A stretch of 27,373 nt of DNA from NCBI GenBank assembly GCA_964558235.1, contig CAZLCK010000018.1, forward strand, positions 1-27,373, written 5' to 3'. The notes below the pieces were generated by a model that was not told the DNA's origin, did no database searches, and saw nothing but the letters and a program-made list of their open reading frames with translations. Origin of the DNA: CAZLCK01 sp964558235 (GTDB lineage Bacteria; Actinomycetota; Coriobacteriia; Coriobacteriales; CADBOM01). The translations under genes were made by a program, and so were the position numbers. Positions 6,577 to 14,394 of the stretch are shown here, piece by piece; positions within the stretch are counted from its first letter, which is position 1; every line of letters starts with the position of its first letter.

Positions 6577-7950
6577 CTAATGAATATCGATTGTTCCCCA
6601 TGGAATATGGACTCGATTACCTTTAGAGTCCGTTAGCTGATAAGCGCAAAATGGAATTAAGCGCCCATCTAACATGGTGTCAAACATTGAACACTCTTTC
6701 ATGCGCTGCAAATCACAGGTAGCAGCATCCATATAATTCATGATGATAACCGATAAGCCACCTGCATGTGCCACACCGCTTCTCTCTACGATATCCCAAA
6801 AGACAGAGCCTTGCGGAGAGTCTTTATCGTAGAGTTCGAGATATTGCTCACGCGTAATATCGCGAGTACATGGCGTGTAAACTCTCTTGCGATCCTCTAA
6901 CGTCATAACCAAATATGTGCCTGTATCGCAGAATGGATTTGAGCAACCCAAAGGCCAGATATCCGTTGCCTCAATGAGACCATGACTCTGCTCTTCGAGC
7001 ATAAAGATCACATCTCCCATAGTTAGAGGAGTCGATCTGTTAGTATCAAACCTACCTGAGGTAAAAGCCGGCTGTAGGGCTAGGCCAGCAATTGTATCGT
7101 TATTGTCCAATGCAAAATCCAAGACATCGCCTAGCTGATGGTCATTTACGCCGCCAACAATCGTCATAGCCAAAACGACCTGGATGCCACATTTCCTACA
7201 ATTTTCTATCGCATCGAGTTTGGCCGAGAGCATCTCGCGGCCTTTTAGATTTCTGTAGATCTCATCACTTAGACCATCAAATGATAGATAGATACCCGTA
7301 CATCCTGCATCGACAAGAGATTTTAGATAATCCAAATTTTTAGAGATCACGATTCCATTTGTGTTGACCTCGATGCCATCAAAACCTATTCTCTTGCCGA
7401 TTGCGATGATTTCGGCGAGATCACTTCTGATAGTTGGTTCTCCGCCCGTTAATTGAATTCCGGTATTGAGCGAAGATTGCTCAGCAATTGCGCGATACAT
7501 CTTCTCTATACTCTCAAGCGAAATTGCATACGGATCTACTTCGGCAGACATAAAGCAGACCGGGCAGCGCATATTGCACGACTGTGTGACCTCAATCTCT
7601 ATCAAAGTGGGCTTACGCAGATGCCGATGACACATACCACAATCAAATGGACATGGCTTAGTTACATCACGCGTGCTATGAGGTTTTGCCATAGGAAATG
7701 CTAGCGAATCCATCCAACGATAATGATTGGCGTCCGGCCACGCAAAGGTATTGATATAGCCGTGCTCAGGACATGTGCGCTCCATCCATACCTTATTGTC
7801 ACTATCGGCATAGATCTCTGCATCCAAGACTGCCAAACAATCTGGACATAACGCCTGTGTGTTAGCAATGTAGCAATGACCCGTTTTGCTCTCGCAAGAA
7901 AACTCAGCCGCCTCCCATGGACGCTTAGTCTTTAAGGTGATGTTAGACAT
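6577..7950 (-). CDS. Radical SAM enzyme of the COG1964 / MJ0619-Tes type
   Basis: 457 residues from ATG 7950 (AAGGGA eight bases upstream); it overlaps the preceding gene by eight bases, so translation is probably coupled. An N-terminal zinc-finger-like part has C35xxC38 and C60PEHG, followed by C100PFDC104GMC107. The radical SAM cluster motif is C125xxxC129xxC132, and the SAM-binding GGEP is at 169-172. The C-terminal region has C336, C341, C361, C412, C420 and C435, including the family-typical stretch MDAATCDLQRMKEC...GRLIPFCAY. This layout matches COG1964, which includes archaeal MJ0619 (pterin methylation) and tetraether synthase Tes (lipid chain coupling). Members use extra FeS clusters and act on unactivated carbons. 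The substrate here is unknown. Its neighbours are a CofC-like transferase, a ferredoxin-DUF169 protein and a Mo enzyme. Confidence 0.88.
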   Translation of the reverse strand: MSNITLKTKRPWEAAEFSCESKTGHCYIANTQALCPDCLAVLDAEIYADSDNKVWMERTCPEHGYINTFAWPDANHYRWMDSLAFPMAKPHSTRDVTKPCPFDCGMCHRHLRKPTLIEIEVTQSCNMRCPVCFMSAEVDPYAISLESIEKMYRAIAEQSSLNTGIQLTGGEPTIRSDLAEIIAIGKRIGFDGIEVNTNGIVISKNLDYLKSLVDAGCTGIYLSFDGLSDEIYRNLKGREMLSAKLDAIENCRKCGIQVVLAMTIVGGVNDHQLGDVLDFALDNNDTIAGLALQPAFTSGRFDTNRSTPLTMGDVIFMLEEQSHGLIEATDIWPLGCSNPFCDTGTYLVMTLEDRKRVYTPCTRDITREQYLELYDKDSPQGSVFWDIVERSGVAHAGGLSVIIMNYMDAATCDLQRMKECSMFDTMLDGRLIPFCAYQLTDSKGNRVHIPWGTIDIH

Positions 7951-8809
7951 CAATGTCATCCCTTGGATCAAAGTCATCATTTGGAGGAGTCGATACCGAG
8001 ATACCAATCTCGTCTAACCAGTCGATTGTTCTTGTTGGAACAAAGAGATCTGGCTGAAACTTCTTTGAATAGCGAATCATTCTCATCAAAGTTGTAGCAT
8101 GTGCAAGATCTTGCATGTCATCGACATCAGCAATTGTGCTTAGGTATGCCACAGGTGTGTCATTTTCCGCCGCTTTCTCGCGATAAGCATCTAACGCCGG
8201 ACGCCCGCTTGCTGCGTAGTAGACGCCTTGGTGATCTAGCGGTGTATTTTTATTCCATCCGATTAAAGAGACTCCGCACTCCTGGCATGGCGCTAAAACC
8301 GCACCATTGCTATCCGTGGTATCTTCAAAATAATGCAGCCATTGAAAAGCATTAGTAATATGTTCTAGAGGAAGCGTTGGGATATCTCCTCCTACAGAGA
8401 GCACAGCATCGTATCCCATATCAAAGATCTGCTGAAATGCACTATCAAAGTGGTCATCAAAAGTTTTTCCAGAGTCTACGATGTAATGAAATTCCCTTGG
8501 CCACTTCCCCAAAGATTCAAAGGCCTCGCGCATGAGTTCGACATTTTTCTCTGGACAGGTGGATACGAAAAAGTCATATGTGCGCTCAGGAGTGTTAGGG
8601 TTATCTAGACGCTCCTGTTCGTTGTAATACTCTAAATTTACAAGAGCTTGCATCGACAGATCTGTGATATCAAACATAGATCTACGGAAAAATTCGGCTG
8701 CCATCTCTGGAGTAAAAAGTCCACCATGTTCTATCGTAAGACGTGTCTTTACCATTCCAGGAATTGGAGGCTTGCTAAATAGTAGTAGTGCATATTTATT
8801 CTTAGTCAT
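7943..8809 (-). CDS. CofC-like / DUF2064 transferase (TIGR04282 type)
   Basis: 288 residues from ATG 8809, five bases after the Mo enzyme stop, with AAAGG about ten bases upstream. The fold is that of a small nucleotide-sugar or nucleotidyl transferase: the N-terminal loop FSKPPIPGMVKTRL (residues 11-24) is the nucleotide-binding signature of the family, and GGD at 140-142 is the probable metal-binding acid motif. Related families include CofC (phospholactate guanylyltransferase of F420 synthesis). TIGR04282 proteins were defined by association with radical SAM genes, which fits the overlapping radical SAM gene downstream. An acidic C-terminal tail of about 60 residues (ending DDFDPRDDIDV) is longer than usual. 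The acceptor is unknown. Confidence 0.82.
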   Translation of the reverse strand: MTKNKYALLLFSKPPIPGMVKTRLTIEHGGLFTPEMAAEFFRRSMFDITDLSMQALVNLEYYNEQERLDNPNTPERTYDFFVSTCPEKNVELMREAFESLGKWPREFHYIVDSGKTFDDHFDSAFQQIFDMGYDAVLSVGGDIPTLPLEHITNAFQWLHYFEDTTDSNGAVLAPCQECGVSLIGWNKNTPLDHQGVYYAASGRPALDAYREKAAENDTPVAYLSTIADVDDMQDLAHATTLMRMIRYSKKFQPDLFVPTRTIDWLDEIGISVSTPPNDDFDPRDDIDV

Positions 8810-8814
8810 ATGGT

Positions 8815-11175
8815 TTAGACCTTTCTTCCTAAGCTTTTGATCGCACAAAGTATTCCATTATATTTCCAAGAGCCAATTAGGCCCTCCGATGTCTCGATAT
8901 CGCCAGAGGTCAAAACGTTTACGTTTGACCTCCATATTCCGCCCAAAGTGGGCTCTTGTGGGTCGTCTTCAGGATACCACCATCCGTATTCAACGCTGAT
9001 GACACCATCAACCATCTCTGCCTGCTGGGCTACAAATTCTACCGACCCAACAGATGTAGAGACTTCGATCCACTCTCCAACCTCAATACCAGCCTGTTCG
9101 AGAGTGTTTTTACTCATCGAAGCCGTTGGATATGGATGTATTTTGCGGAATTGCTCATCATTAAAAAATGATGAGGCCCAAAATGGCTGCATACGTGCAC
9201 CCGTTATCATGCGAAGCACATGAGTGTTGGTGACAGAGGCTTCAGCGCTTACATCAGCATAACTTTCAGCGTCAGCTCCAGCCTTAGCGTTAGCGTCAGC
9301 ATCGGTGGTAGCACCAGATTTCGCAGCTGGTGCGCAGCCGAGTGCCCCTTCAACATAACCGTTCTCAACCCTCAAGCCAAGACTTCGCCCAAATTGCAGA
9401 TCTTTATCATCATCTACAGAAACAGGCTCTGGATACTCAGTTGCTCCAAGTGAGATCAAATACTCATTTCTTAGTTCAACCTTACCCGTTGTAGTAGAAA
9501 ATCCCCATTTTTTCCCATCTGGAAACTCTAATTCATGCTTTTGATGCCAAGTTCCGCCGTAGTATAGACCAGATTCACAAAAATCATCCCAGCGGATCTG
9601 TGCGCCAGACATCATTACATCAAATGCCTCTTCCAAACTCTCTTGAGGCCAATATTGTTCTTGACCCATACGACACGCAAGCTCCTTAAAAAACTCATAG
9701 TCGCATTTACGTTCGTAGTAGGGTTTGACTGCGGCGGGACCACCATATCCCACATTAGCAACACCGCCCTGCGCCTGAAAGACTGGGCGTTCAAATGCAC
9801 CAGCACTAGGCAAAACATAGTCGGCCATCTGCGCTGTTGGGGTCATGTAATACTCAAGAACTACCATGAGATCGAGCTTCGACATAGCTTCATGCACTAG
9901 ATGCGTATTTGCATATGTGACGAGAGGATTCGCAGCTTGAACAATTAGCGCACTGACGCGATATGGTTCACCTGTTGCCATAGCTTTCCACACCAAATAT
10001 GGGTGTGCCGAGGTGAGATATCGCATCGGAAGTCGCTTGCCGAGCTTAAGCGTAAGCTCGATTGCCCCATCATATCCGTCATAGCATTGCAGTGGCGAAT
10101 ACTTTGAATTTAGTTGAGTAGCTCGAATATCAGCAGGCATTGTATAGCTTGTTTCCATGTCGACTTCTGAAATATAGTCGCTCATCATATTTATTGAACA
10201 CGCGCCTGCGCGGTCGACATCTCCCGTTATTGCGCGCAAAATCGCAAGAGCACGATGCGTTGGTGCCGTATTTTCGCCAAGCTGATCGATACCACGACCA
10301 CTAAGAAGCGCTGTAGGGCCTGAACATGAAAAAATTTCTGCAGCCCTAATTACATCTTGAGCTGGAACGCCAGTCATGTTTTGCACATATTCTGGGGTAT
10401 AAGGCTCAACGTGCTTTACTAACCCTTCGTAACCATGACACCACTTTTGGACAAACTCGTGATCGATCCTATCATCTTTGATGATCTGACGTATCATTCC
10501 CAAAATCAAAATGCAATCAGTGCCAGGAAAGGGTGCTAAATGTAGGTCGGCCACACGAGCAGTCTCGGTCTTACGCGGGTCAACTACAACAAGTGGGATA
10601 TCGCTATTTGCAATCTCTTTGATAGTCTTCCAAAAAACTGAATTATCCGAAACTGCAGGGTTTGTTGCCCACAAAAAAACAGCCTCTGATTTGTCTGGGT
10701 TGATATCCGCCTCGATTGGCCATCCAAAAGTTAGACAATCGATCCAAATGCGAGGATTCCAACAAATCTGACCTATTCCCATATTGTTTGGAGAACCAAG
10801 AAGATTCAAAAAACGATGCAGTGGCCAAAACGATGCATGTGGACCTCCGATCGCGCTTGCAACAGTAGCTGGCCCGTAAGTATCGACTAGCTCTGTAAGC
10901 TTGTTTCCAATTTCATCAAGAGCCTGATTCCAGGTGATGCGCTCCCATTGTCCCTCACCACGCCCGCCTGCACGTTTAAGCGGGTAATTTATCCTATCTG
11001 GCCCATCGATTGCATCGAGGTTTTTTCTCCACCTTCTGCATCTTGCGATAATAGAGCTTTCATAGGGATAGCGTGTTGGATCTGGTTCTAAGTCGATGAG
11101 CTTACCATCCTCAACCGTAGCGATAAACCCACAAAGATATCCGCAATAATGACAGTTGCTTCTAACCTTTTGCAT
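8815..11175 (-). CDS. Molybdopterin oxidoreductase, DMSO reductase superfamily, cytoplasmic (module B)
   Basis: 786 residues. The N-terminal [4Fe-4S] motif is C8xxC11xxxC15...C46, followed by RRW rather than the commoner xRG. The middle holds typical bis-MGD binding segments (LWATNPAVSDN, VVVDPRKTETARVADLHL, LLSGRGIDQLG, VQAANPLVTYANT, DYVLPSAGAFERP). Cys138 in GQICWNPR lies where the Mo ligand is expected. The C-terminal MGD domain (about 650-786) has YGWWYPEDDP and SNVNVLT, as in the module A enzyme, so the two are paralogues. Residues about 611-649 are an Ala/Asp/Thr-rich low-complexity insert. No Tat signal. The gene starts five bases after the Fe-S protein gene, with AAGGAG inside that gene's last codons, so they form one transcript. 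The reaction is not predictable; relatives include acetylene hydratase, transhydroxylase and catechol dehydroxylases. Confidence 0.9.
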   Translation of the reverse strand: MQKVRSNCHYCGYLCGFIATVEDGKLIDLEPDPTRYPYESSIIARCRRWRKNLDAIDGPDRINYPLKRAGGRGEGQWERITWNQALDEIGNKLTELVDTYGPATVASAIGGPHASFWPLHRFLNLLGSPNNMGIGQICWNPRIWIDCLTFGWPIEADINPDKSEAVFLWATNPAVSDNSVFWKTIKEIANSDIPLVVVDPRKTETARVADLHLAPFPGTDCILILGMIRQIIKDDRIDHEFVQKWCHGYEGLVKHVEPYTPEYVQNMTGVPAQDVIRAAEIFSCSGPTALLSGRGIDQLGENTAPTHRALAILRAITGDVDRAGACSINMMSDYISEVDMETSYTMPADIRATQLNSKYSPLQCYDGYDGAIELTLKLGKRLPMRYLTSAHPYLVWKAMATGEPYRVSALIVQAANPLVTYANTHLVHEAMSKLDLMVVLEYYMTPTAQMADYVLPSAGAFERPVFQAQGGVANVGYGGPAAVKPYYERKCDYEFFKELACRMGQEQYWPQESLEEAFDVMMSGAQIRWDDFCESGLYYGGTWHQKHELEFPDGKKWGFSTTTGKVELRNEYLISLGATEYPEPVSVDDDKDLQFGRSLGLRVENGYVEGALGCAPAAKSGATTDADANAKAGADAESYADVSAEASVTNTHVLRMITGARMQPFWASSFFNDEQFRKIHPYPTASMSKNTLEQAGIEVGEWIEVSTSVGSVEFVAQQAEMVDGVISVEYGWWYPEDDPQEPTLGGIWRSNVNVLTSGDIETSEGLIGSWKYNGILCAIKSLGRKV
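9229..9346 (-). repeat. Low-complexity Ala/Asp insert in the module B Mo enzyme gene
   Basis: Alternating GCT-rich codons encode a run of Ala with Asp, Asn, Lys and Glu (residues about 611-649 of the Mo enzyme), just before the C-terminal MGD domain. The paralogue encoded at 14395-16998 has no such run at the equivalent place. It looks like codon-level repeat expansion and is probably a flexible surface linker. Confidence 0.6.
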
Positions 11176-11180
11176 CTAAG

Positions 11181-12668
11181 CTAGCACTCCTTGATGTTGG
11201 TTGAAGCAAACAGAAATGGAGTATCATCGTCAAATTTGTTGATCAATGGTTCGCTTTGACCATCTTGAATCTCCCAAAGTTGATCGAGAGCATAGTTTAG
11301 GGTGTCTAGGTCCATCTCCTCGTCGAATAAAAGTTCAAGATAGTGGTGGCAATTCACAGCTCCAGATGATTTATATGTGCTCGCACACGTTGCACACGAA
11401 GTTATCAGACAGCGCGAGCGAGTTGTAAAAAATTCATCTAAACTCTCTGAGAATGCGCGCTCGCTAAGCTCTGAGCCATAAATTGCAGAAAATCCACCCG
11501 AGCCACAGCAGATAGACTCTCTTCTCGAATGGTCGAGCTCAACTATATCAACTTCAGAAAAAATTTCTCGGACACTATCTGCAATTACCTGATCATAACG
11601 ATCGGGACACGAATCATGAATTGACACATTTTGATATGGATACTTTTTTGAAGGAGTAAATCTATAACCTTTTTCAACCAAAACTTCGGACAAGAACTTT
11701 AGCGTAATTTTCTGCGTAAGCTCTCGCTTTTCGAGAATCTGTCTAAGTGTGTAATAACAATTTGGGCATGCTGCTATCACTTGATCGATATTATGCGTGA
11801 CAAGTCTTTGAGCCAAGATATCTGTGTAATTATCGAAGTCGTCTTGAGCGCCCATCAAAGCAAGTGGCTTTCCACAACACATCACTGTGATTGAATCAAC
11901 AATATTGTCACAAAGAAGTTCTTCATAGACTTTTTTACCGAGCTTTGGAAAATTATTTGCAAGTGTGCATCCCAAAAAAAGCAGGATATGGCCTGCAATA
12001 CTGGCTTTCGCAGCAGTTTCGCCAATAAAGGATAGATCTGTAGATCCGCAACTTGTTTCGTCTGCAATAGCTCCACTTATGTTCGTCTGATCCGTAGCAG
12101 CTCTATTTGTACCCGCTTCGTAAACTAGCTTTGTACCCGCTTCATCTGCTAGCTTTGCGTCTGACAAAGGGTCGCTCGCGGGCGAGAACTTAGCGCCCCG
12201 CCTTGCACCTACTGGCTTTGCGCCTGGTACAGGACTGTCCTGTTCTTCCAAAAACATATCCTCATACTCAGCACCTGTTAGCTTTCGCATCCTCACATAA
12301 TGAGAGTCGGCCATATCGCACCTATACCTGCGATACTCCTTCAAAATCTCTGGAGAGGCAGCATTTAAAACCGACCTTGCAGCAATAATTGTTTTAGATG
12401 CACGAATACCCACAGGACACCTCGAAGTGCACCTAGAGCAGGTTAAGCAGATGCGCGTAAAATCATAGATCTCACTGGAAATATCACTCACAGCAAAATC
12501 GCATTCGTGTTCTTTGGCAAAATCTTTGGATTGCAAAAAAGCGCTTGCTAAATTTCCAAAATTGATGGGATTTTTTTGGCCACAGTCGCCCTGCACGTTT
12601 ACACAGAGCCCACAGCCGATGCATCTATCAGCAACATCACTAAGAGTTTGCCAAGAAAGAATGCTCAC
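11181..12668 (-). CDS. Fe-S protein with two ferredoxin clusters and two CCG domains (GlpC/HdrD-like)
   Basis: 495 residues. The GTG start at 12668 is fixed by AGAGGGG at 12675-12681. Two [4Fe-4S] motifs lie at the N-terminus: C16-C19-C22...C29 (the last in QGDCGQ, not the usual CP) and C74-C77-C80-C84P. Two CCG cysteine-rich domains follow: C234...C264-C265-G...C301xxC304, and C354...C387-C388-G...C425xxC428. This order is that of GlpC, LutA/LldE-type and HdrD/HdrB proteins, which pass electrons to quinones or thiol-disulfides using an unusual cluster. Between them, residues about 148-222 form a low-complexity insert with a duplicated DEAGTKLxxEAGT-like unit. It is soluble, with no membrane segment. 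It starts module B immediately before the Mo enzyme and is likely its electron partner (inference). Confidence 0.87.
   Translation of the reverse strand: MSILSWQTLSDVADRCIGCGLCVNVQGDCGQKNPINFGNLASAFLQSKDFAKEHECDFAVSDISSEIYDFTRICLTCSRCTSRCPVGIRASKTIIAARSVLNAASPEILKEYRRYRCDMADSHYVRMRKLTGAEYEDMFLEEQDSPVPGAKPVGARRGAKFSPASDPLSDAKLADEAGTKLVYEAGTNRAATDQTNISGAIADETSCGSTDLSFIGETAAKASIAGHILLFLGCTLANNFPKLGKKVYEELLCDNIVDSITVMCCGKPLALMGAQDDFDNYTDILAQRLVTHNIDQVIAACPNCYYTLRQILEKRELTQKITLKFLSEVLVEKGYRFTPSKKYPYQNVSIHDSCPDRYDQVIADSVREIFSEVDIVELDHSRRESICCGSGGFSAIYGSELSERAFSESLDEFFTTRSRCLITSCATCASTYKSSGAVNCHHYLELLFDEEMDLDTLNYALDQLWEIQDGQSEPLINKFDDDTPFLFASTNIKEC
12106..12153 (-). repeat. 24-bp tandem duplication inside the Fe-S protein gene
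   Basis: Two adjacent 24-base units, 12106-12129 and 12130-12153, differ at four positions. They encode the EAGTKL-type duplication in the low-complexity insert of the CCG-domain protein. In frame (24 = 8 codons), so it lengthens the linker without breaking the gene. Confidence 0.75.
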
Positions 12669-12681
12669 TTAAATCCCCTCT

Positions 12682-12726
12682 AAAAAGACCCCGCATACAG
12701 CTAAATCGACTCAGCCGCATGCGGGG
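12682..12726 (-). terminator. Terminator-like hairpin just before module B, possible attenuator
   Basis: On the minus strand CCCCGCAT (12726-12719) pairs perfectly with ATGCGGGG (12696-12689). A 22-base loop can form an inner GCTGA/TTAGC stem, and TCTTTTT follows. This is a good rho-independent terminator for the NrfD operon. The T tract ends directly at the AGAGGGG ribosome site of the Fe-S gene (12675-12681), so no promoter fits between them. A second hairpin, TTCGC/GCGAA, lies about 30 bases upstream (near 12752-12767). Confidence 0.7.
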
Positions 12727-12803
12727 CCGGTCATTCGTCCCCAATATATTATTTCGCTAAAGCGCGAAGTTAAAGGTTTTTGTTTATCACCCTAAACCTA
12801 AAC

Positions 12804-13832
12804 CTAGTATGGCTTACCTGTCTTTTCCCAATAAGGATGTAAGATTGCACTGTTCTTATCGGGGAGCTTGTCGTAATAAAGAGCAGTTCCGGGTATCTCG
12901 CGTCTATCGTTGTTGTAAACGAAAAGGAAGCGAAGGAGAAGACCGCCACACAAGACTAAGATTGGAGCAACATAGGCGCTAAGAGTATGTTCACCTATTA
13001 GATAGATCGCTAGAGGCACAACCAGACCAATGACGATCATTCCAATCCAAAATACCCACTTGGTCTCGCCGATGAGCCAACGACGAGCAACCTGCTTTGC
13101 TGTAACTTCACTTGAGCTGTATTGCATAACAGTAAAGAGAAGCAGCACGATAAGCTCAACGATGACTAGGATAATATCTATGAAGTGCATGACAGAAGTG
13201 ATGTAAGAAATTTCCATTCCAGCATACAAAATGCCATAACTACCTAAACTAGAGACCATGGTCTCAAGAGTTTGAAACATCCAAAAATCGATTGGTGAAC
13301 CAGCGGTGCACAAAGAGACTAGAGCTGTTCCTGTAGACATTGCTGAGATTGTAAATATGACTGGGACAGCTGGAGTATTCCAAAATGGCTTTGACTTCAT
13401 AGAGGAAAGCAATATTCCTGTATAGATCATAAGTCCCATGGACGATACCATGCATATAACAATTGCTGCTTCCATTAGACCTGTCCAGCTATACCAGAAC
13501 AGATTCCAATCATATGGCCAGTAAAATGCCCACCAAACAATACCGGCAACCATGGCGATCGCCAAAAGAACAGCGCCCCACTTAATGATGGCAGTCTTTG
13601 CAACAAAGGCTCTGATAAATAGTTTTGGTTGCCCAAGCTCAAAGATTAGAAGTAGACACCCAAGAGCCAACATAGCAACACCAACAATGATGCCAAATCC
13701 AAGTGTTAGCCTAACCCCTAGAAAATAGAGTATTCCAGACATGAATAGCGTTCCGCCACCAAGACCTCCTAAAAAGAGGTAGATAGCAATAGGCCATGTC
13801 CAAAACCTTTTGTTCATCTTTGCTTGCCTCAT
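12804..13832 (-). CDS. NrfD/PsrC-type membrane quinone subunit (module A)
   Basis: 342 residues with about eight to nine hydrophobic helices. The opening helix FLGGLGGGTLFMSG and the loop FELGQPKLF are hallmarks of the NrfD/PsrC/DmsC-like superfamily, whose members hold the quinone site of membrane oxidoreductases and carry no haem. A charged C-terminal tail of about 40 residues (NNDRREIPG...KTGKPY) follows. The start codon overlaps the ferredoxin subunit's stop in an ATGA (13829-13832), with GGAGGT eight bases upstream, so translation is coupled and the two form one complex. Role: exchange of electrons between the quinone pool and the Mo enzyme via the ferredoxin subunit. Direction of flow is not known. 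Confidence 0.9.
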   Translation of the reverse strand: MRQAKMNKRFWTWPIAIYLFLGGLGGGTLFMSGILYFLGVRLTLGFGIIVGVAMLALGCLLLIFELGQPKLFIRAFVAKTAIIKWGAVLLAIAMVAGIVWWAFYWPYDWNLFWYSWTGLMEAAIVICMVSSMGLMIYTGILLSSMKSKPFWNTPAVPVIFTISAMSTGTALVSLCTAGSPIDFWMFQTLETMVSSLGSYGILYAGMEISYITSVMHFIDIILVIVELIVLLLFTVMQYSSSEVTAKQVARRWLIGETKWVFWIGMIVIGLVVPLAIYLIGEHTLSAYVAPILVLCGGLLLRFLFVYNNDRREIPGTALYYDKLPDKNSAILHPYWEKTGKPY

Positions 13833-14392
13833 AGGTCGCTACCTCCAAGATCCGGAATGTAATAGACCTGCGGCTCAGTGCCAAGCTCCTCATAGATACG
13901 CTCGGTCTTTAGCTTGCTAATAAGCCTACTGACCTCGCTATTAGGATCATCCAGGTCTCCAAAGATACGTGCTTTTTGATGGCAAGTTGCCACACAGTAA
14001 GGTTGTTCGCCCTCGCGGACTCTGTCCTTACAAAAAGTACACTTGCGCGCAAAACCTTCAGAATGATTGGAGTCACGCATGCCATAGGGGCAGGAGTTGA
14101 TGCACACCTTACATCCCATGCACTTGGTGGGATCAACCCAAACGATTCCGTCCTCATCTTGAATAGAGGCTTTAGCTGGACAGCACAGGGTGCATGGGGG
14201 TTTATCGCAATGCATGCAAAGCGTTGGTGTGTATGTTAGGTGAACATTTGGGAACTTGCCCTGAACACCCTCAGTTACAACGGGATTATAGATGATGTCC
14301 ATTGGAAGGTCGTTCCATGTCCTACACGCCACAGTGCATGACTGACAACCTATGCAGCGCCTTTGATCAATAACCATTGCGTAACGGGTCAT
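13829..14392 (-). CDS. Four-cluster [4Fe-4S] ferredoxin subunit (DmsB/NrfC/PhsB type)
   Basis: 187 residues with 16 cysteines in four cluster motifs: C13-C16-C19-C23; C59-C62-C67-C71; C91-C94-C97-C101; C118-C121...C133-C137. This is the standard electron-transfer beta subunit of DMSO-reductase-family complexes, carrying electrons between the Mo subunit and the NrfD subunit. No signal sequence. ATG 14392 lies two bases after the Mo subunit's stop, with GGAGGGG just upstream. The C-terminal 40 residues (after LISKLKTERIYEELG) are the usual anchor-contact region. Confidence 0.93.
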   Translation of the reverse strand: MTRYAMVIDQRRCIGCQSCTVACRTWNDLPMDIIYNPVVTEGVQGKFPNVHLTYTPTLCMHCDKPPCTLCCPAKASIQDEDGIVWVDPTKCMGCKVCINSCPYGMRDSNHSEGFARKCTFCKDRVREGEQPYCVATCHQKARIFGDLDDPNSEVSRLISKLKTERIYEELGTEPQVYYIPDLGGSDL

Positions 14393-14394
14393 GC

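Noticed and set aside
8837..9223. Long plus-strand frames opposite the Mo enzymes
   Set aside because: They are antisense shadows of well-conserved minus-strand genes with no ribosome sites or recognisable domains.
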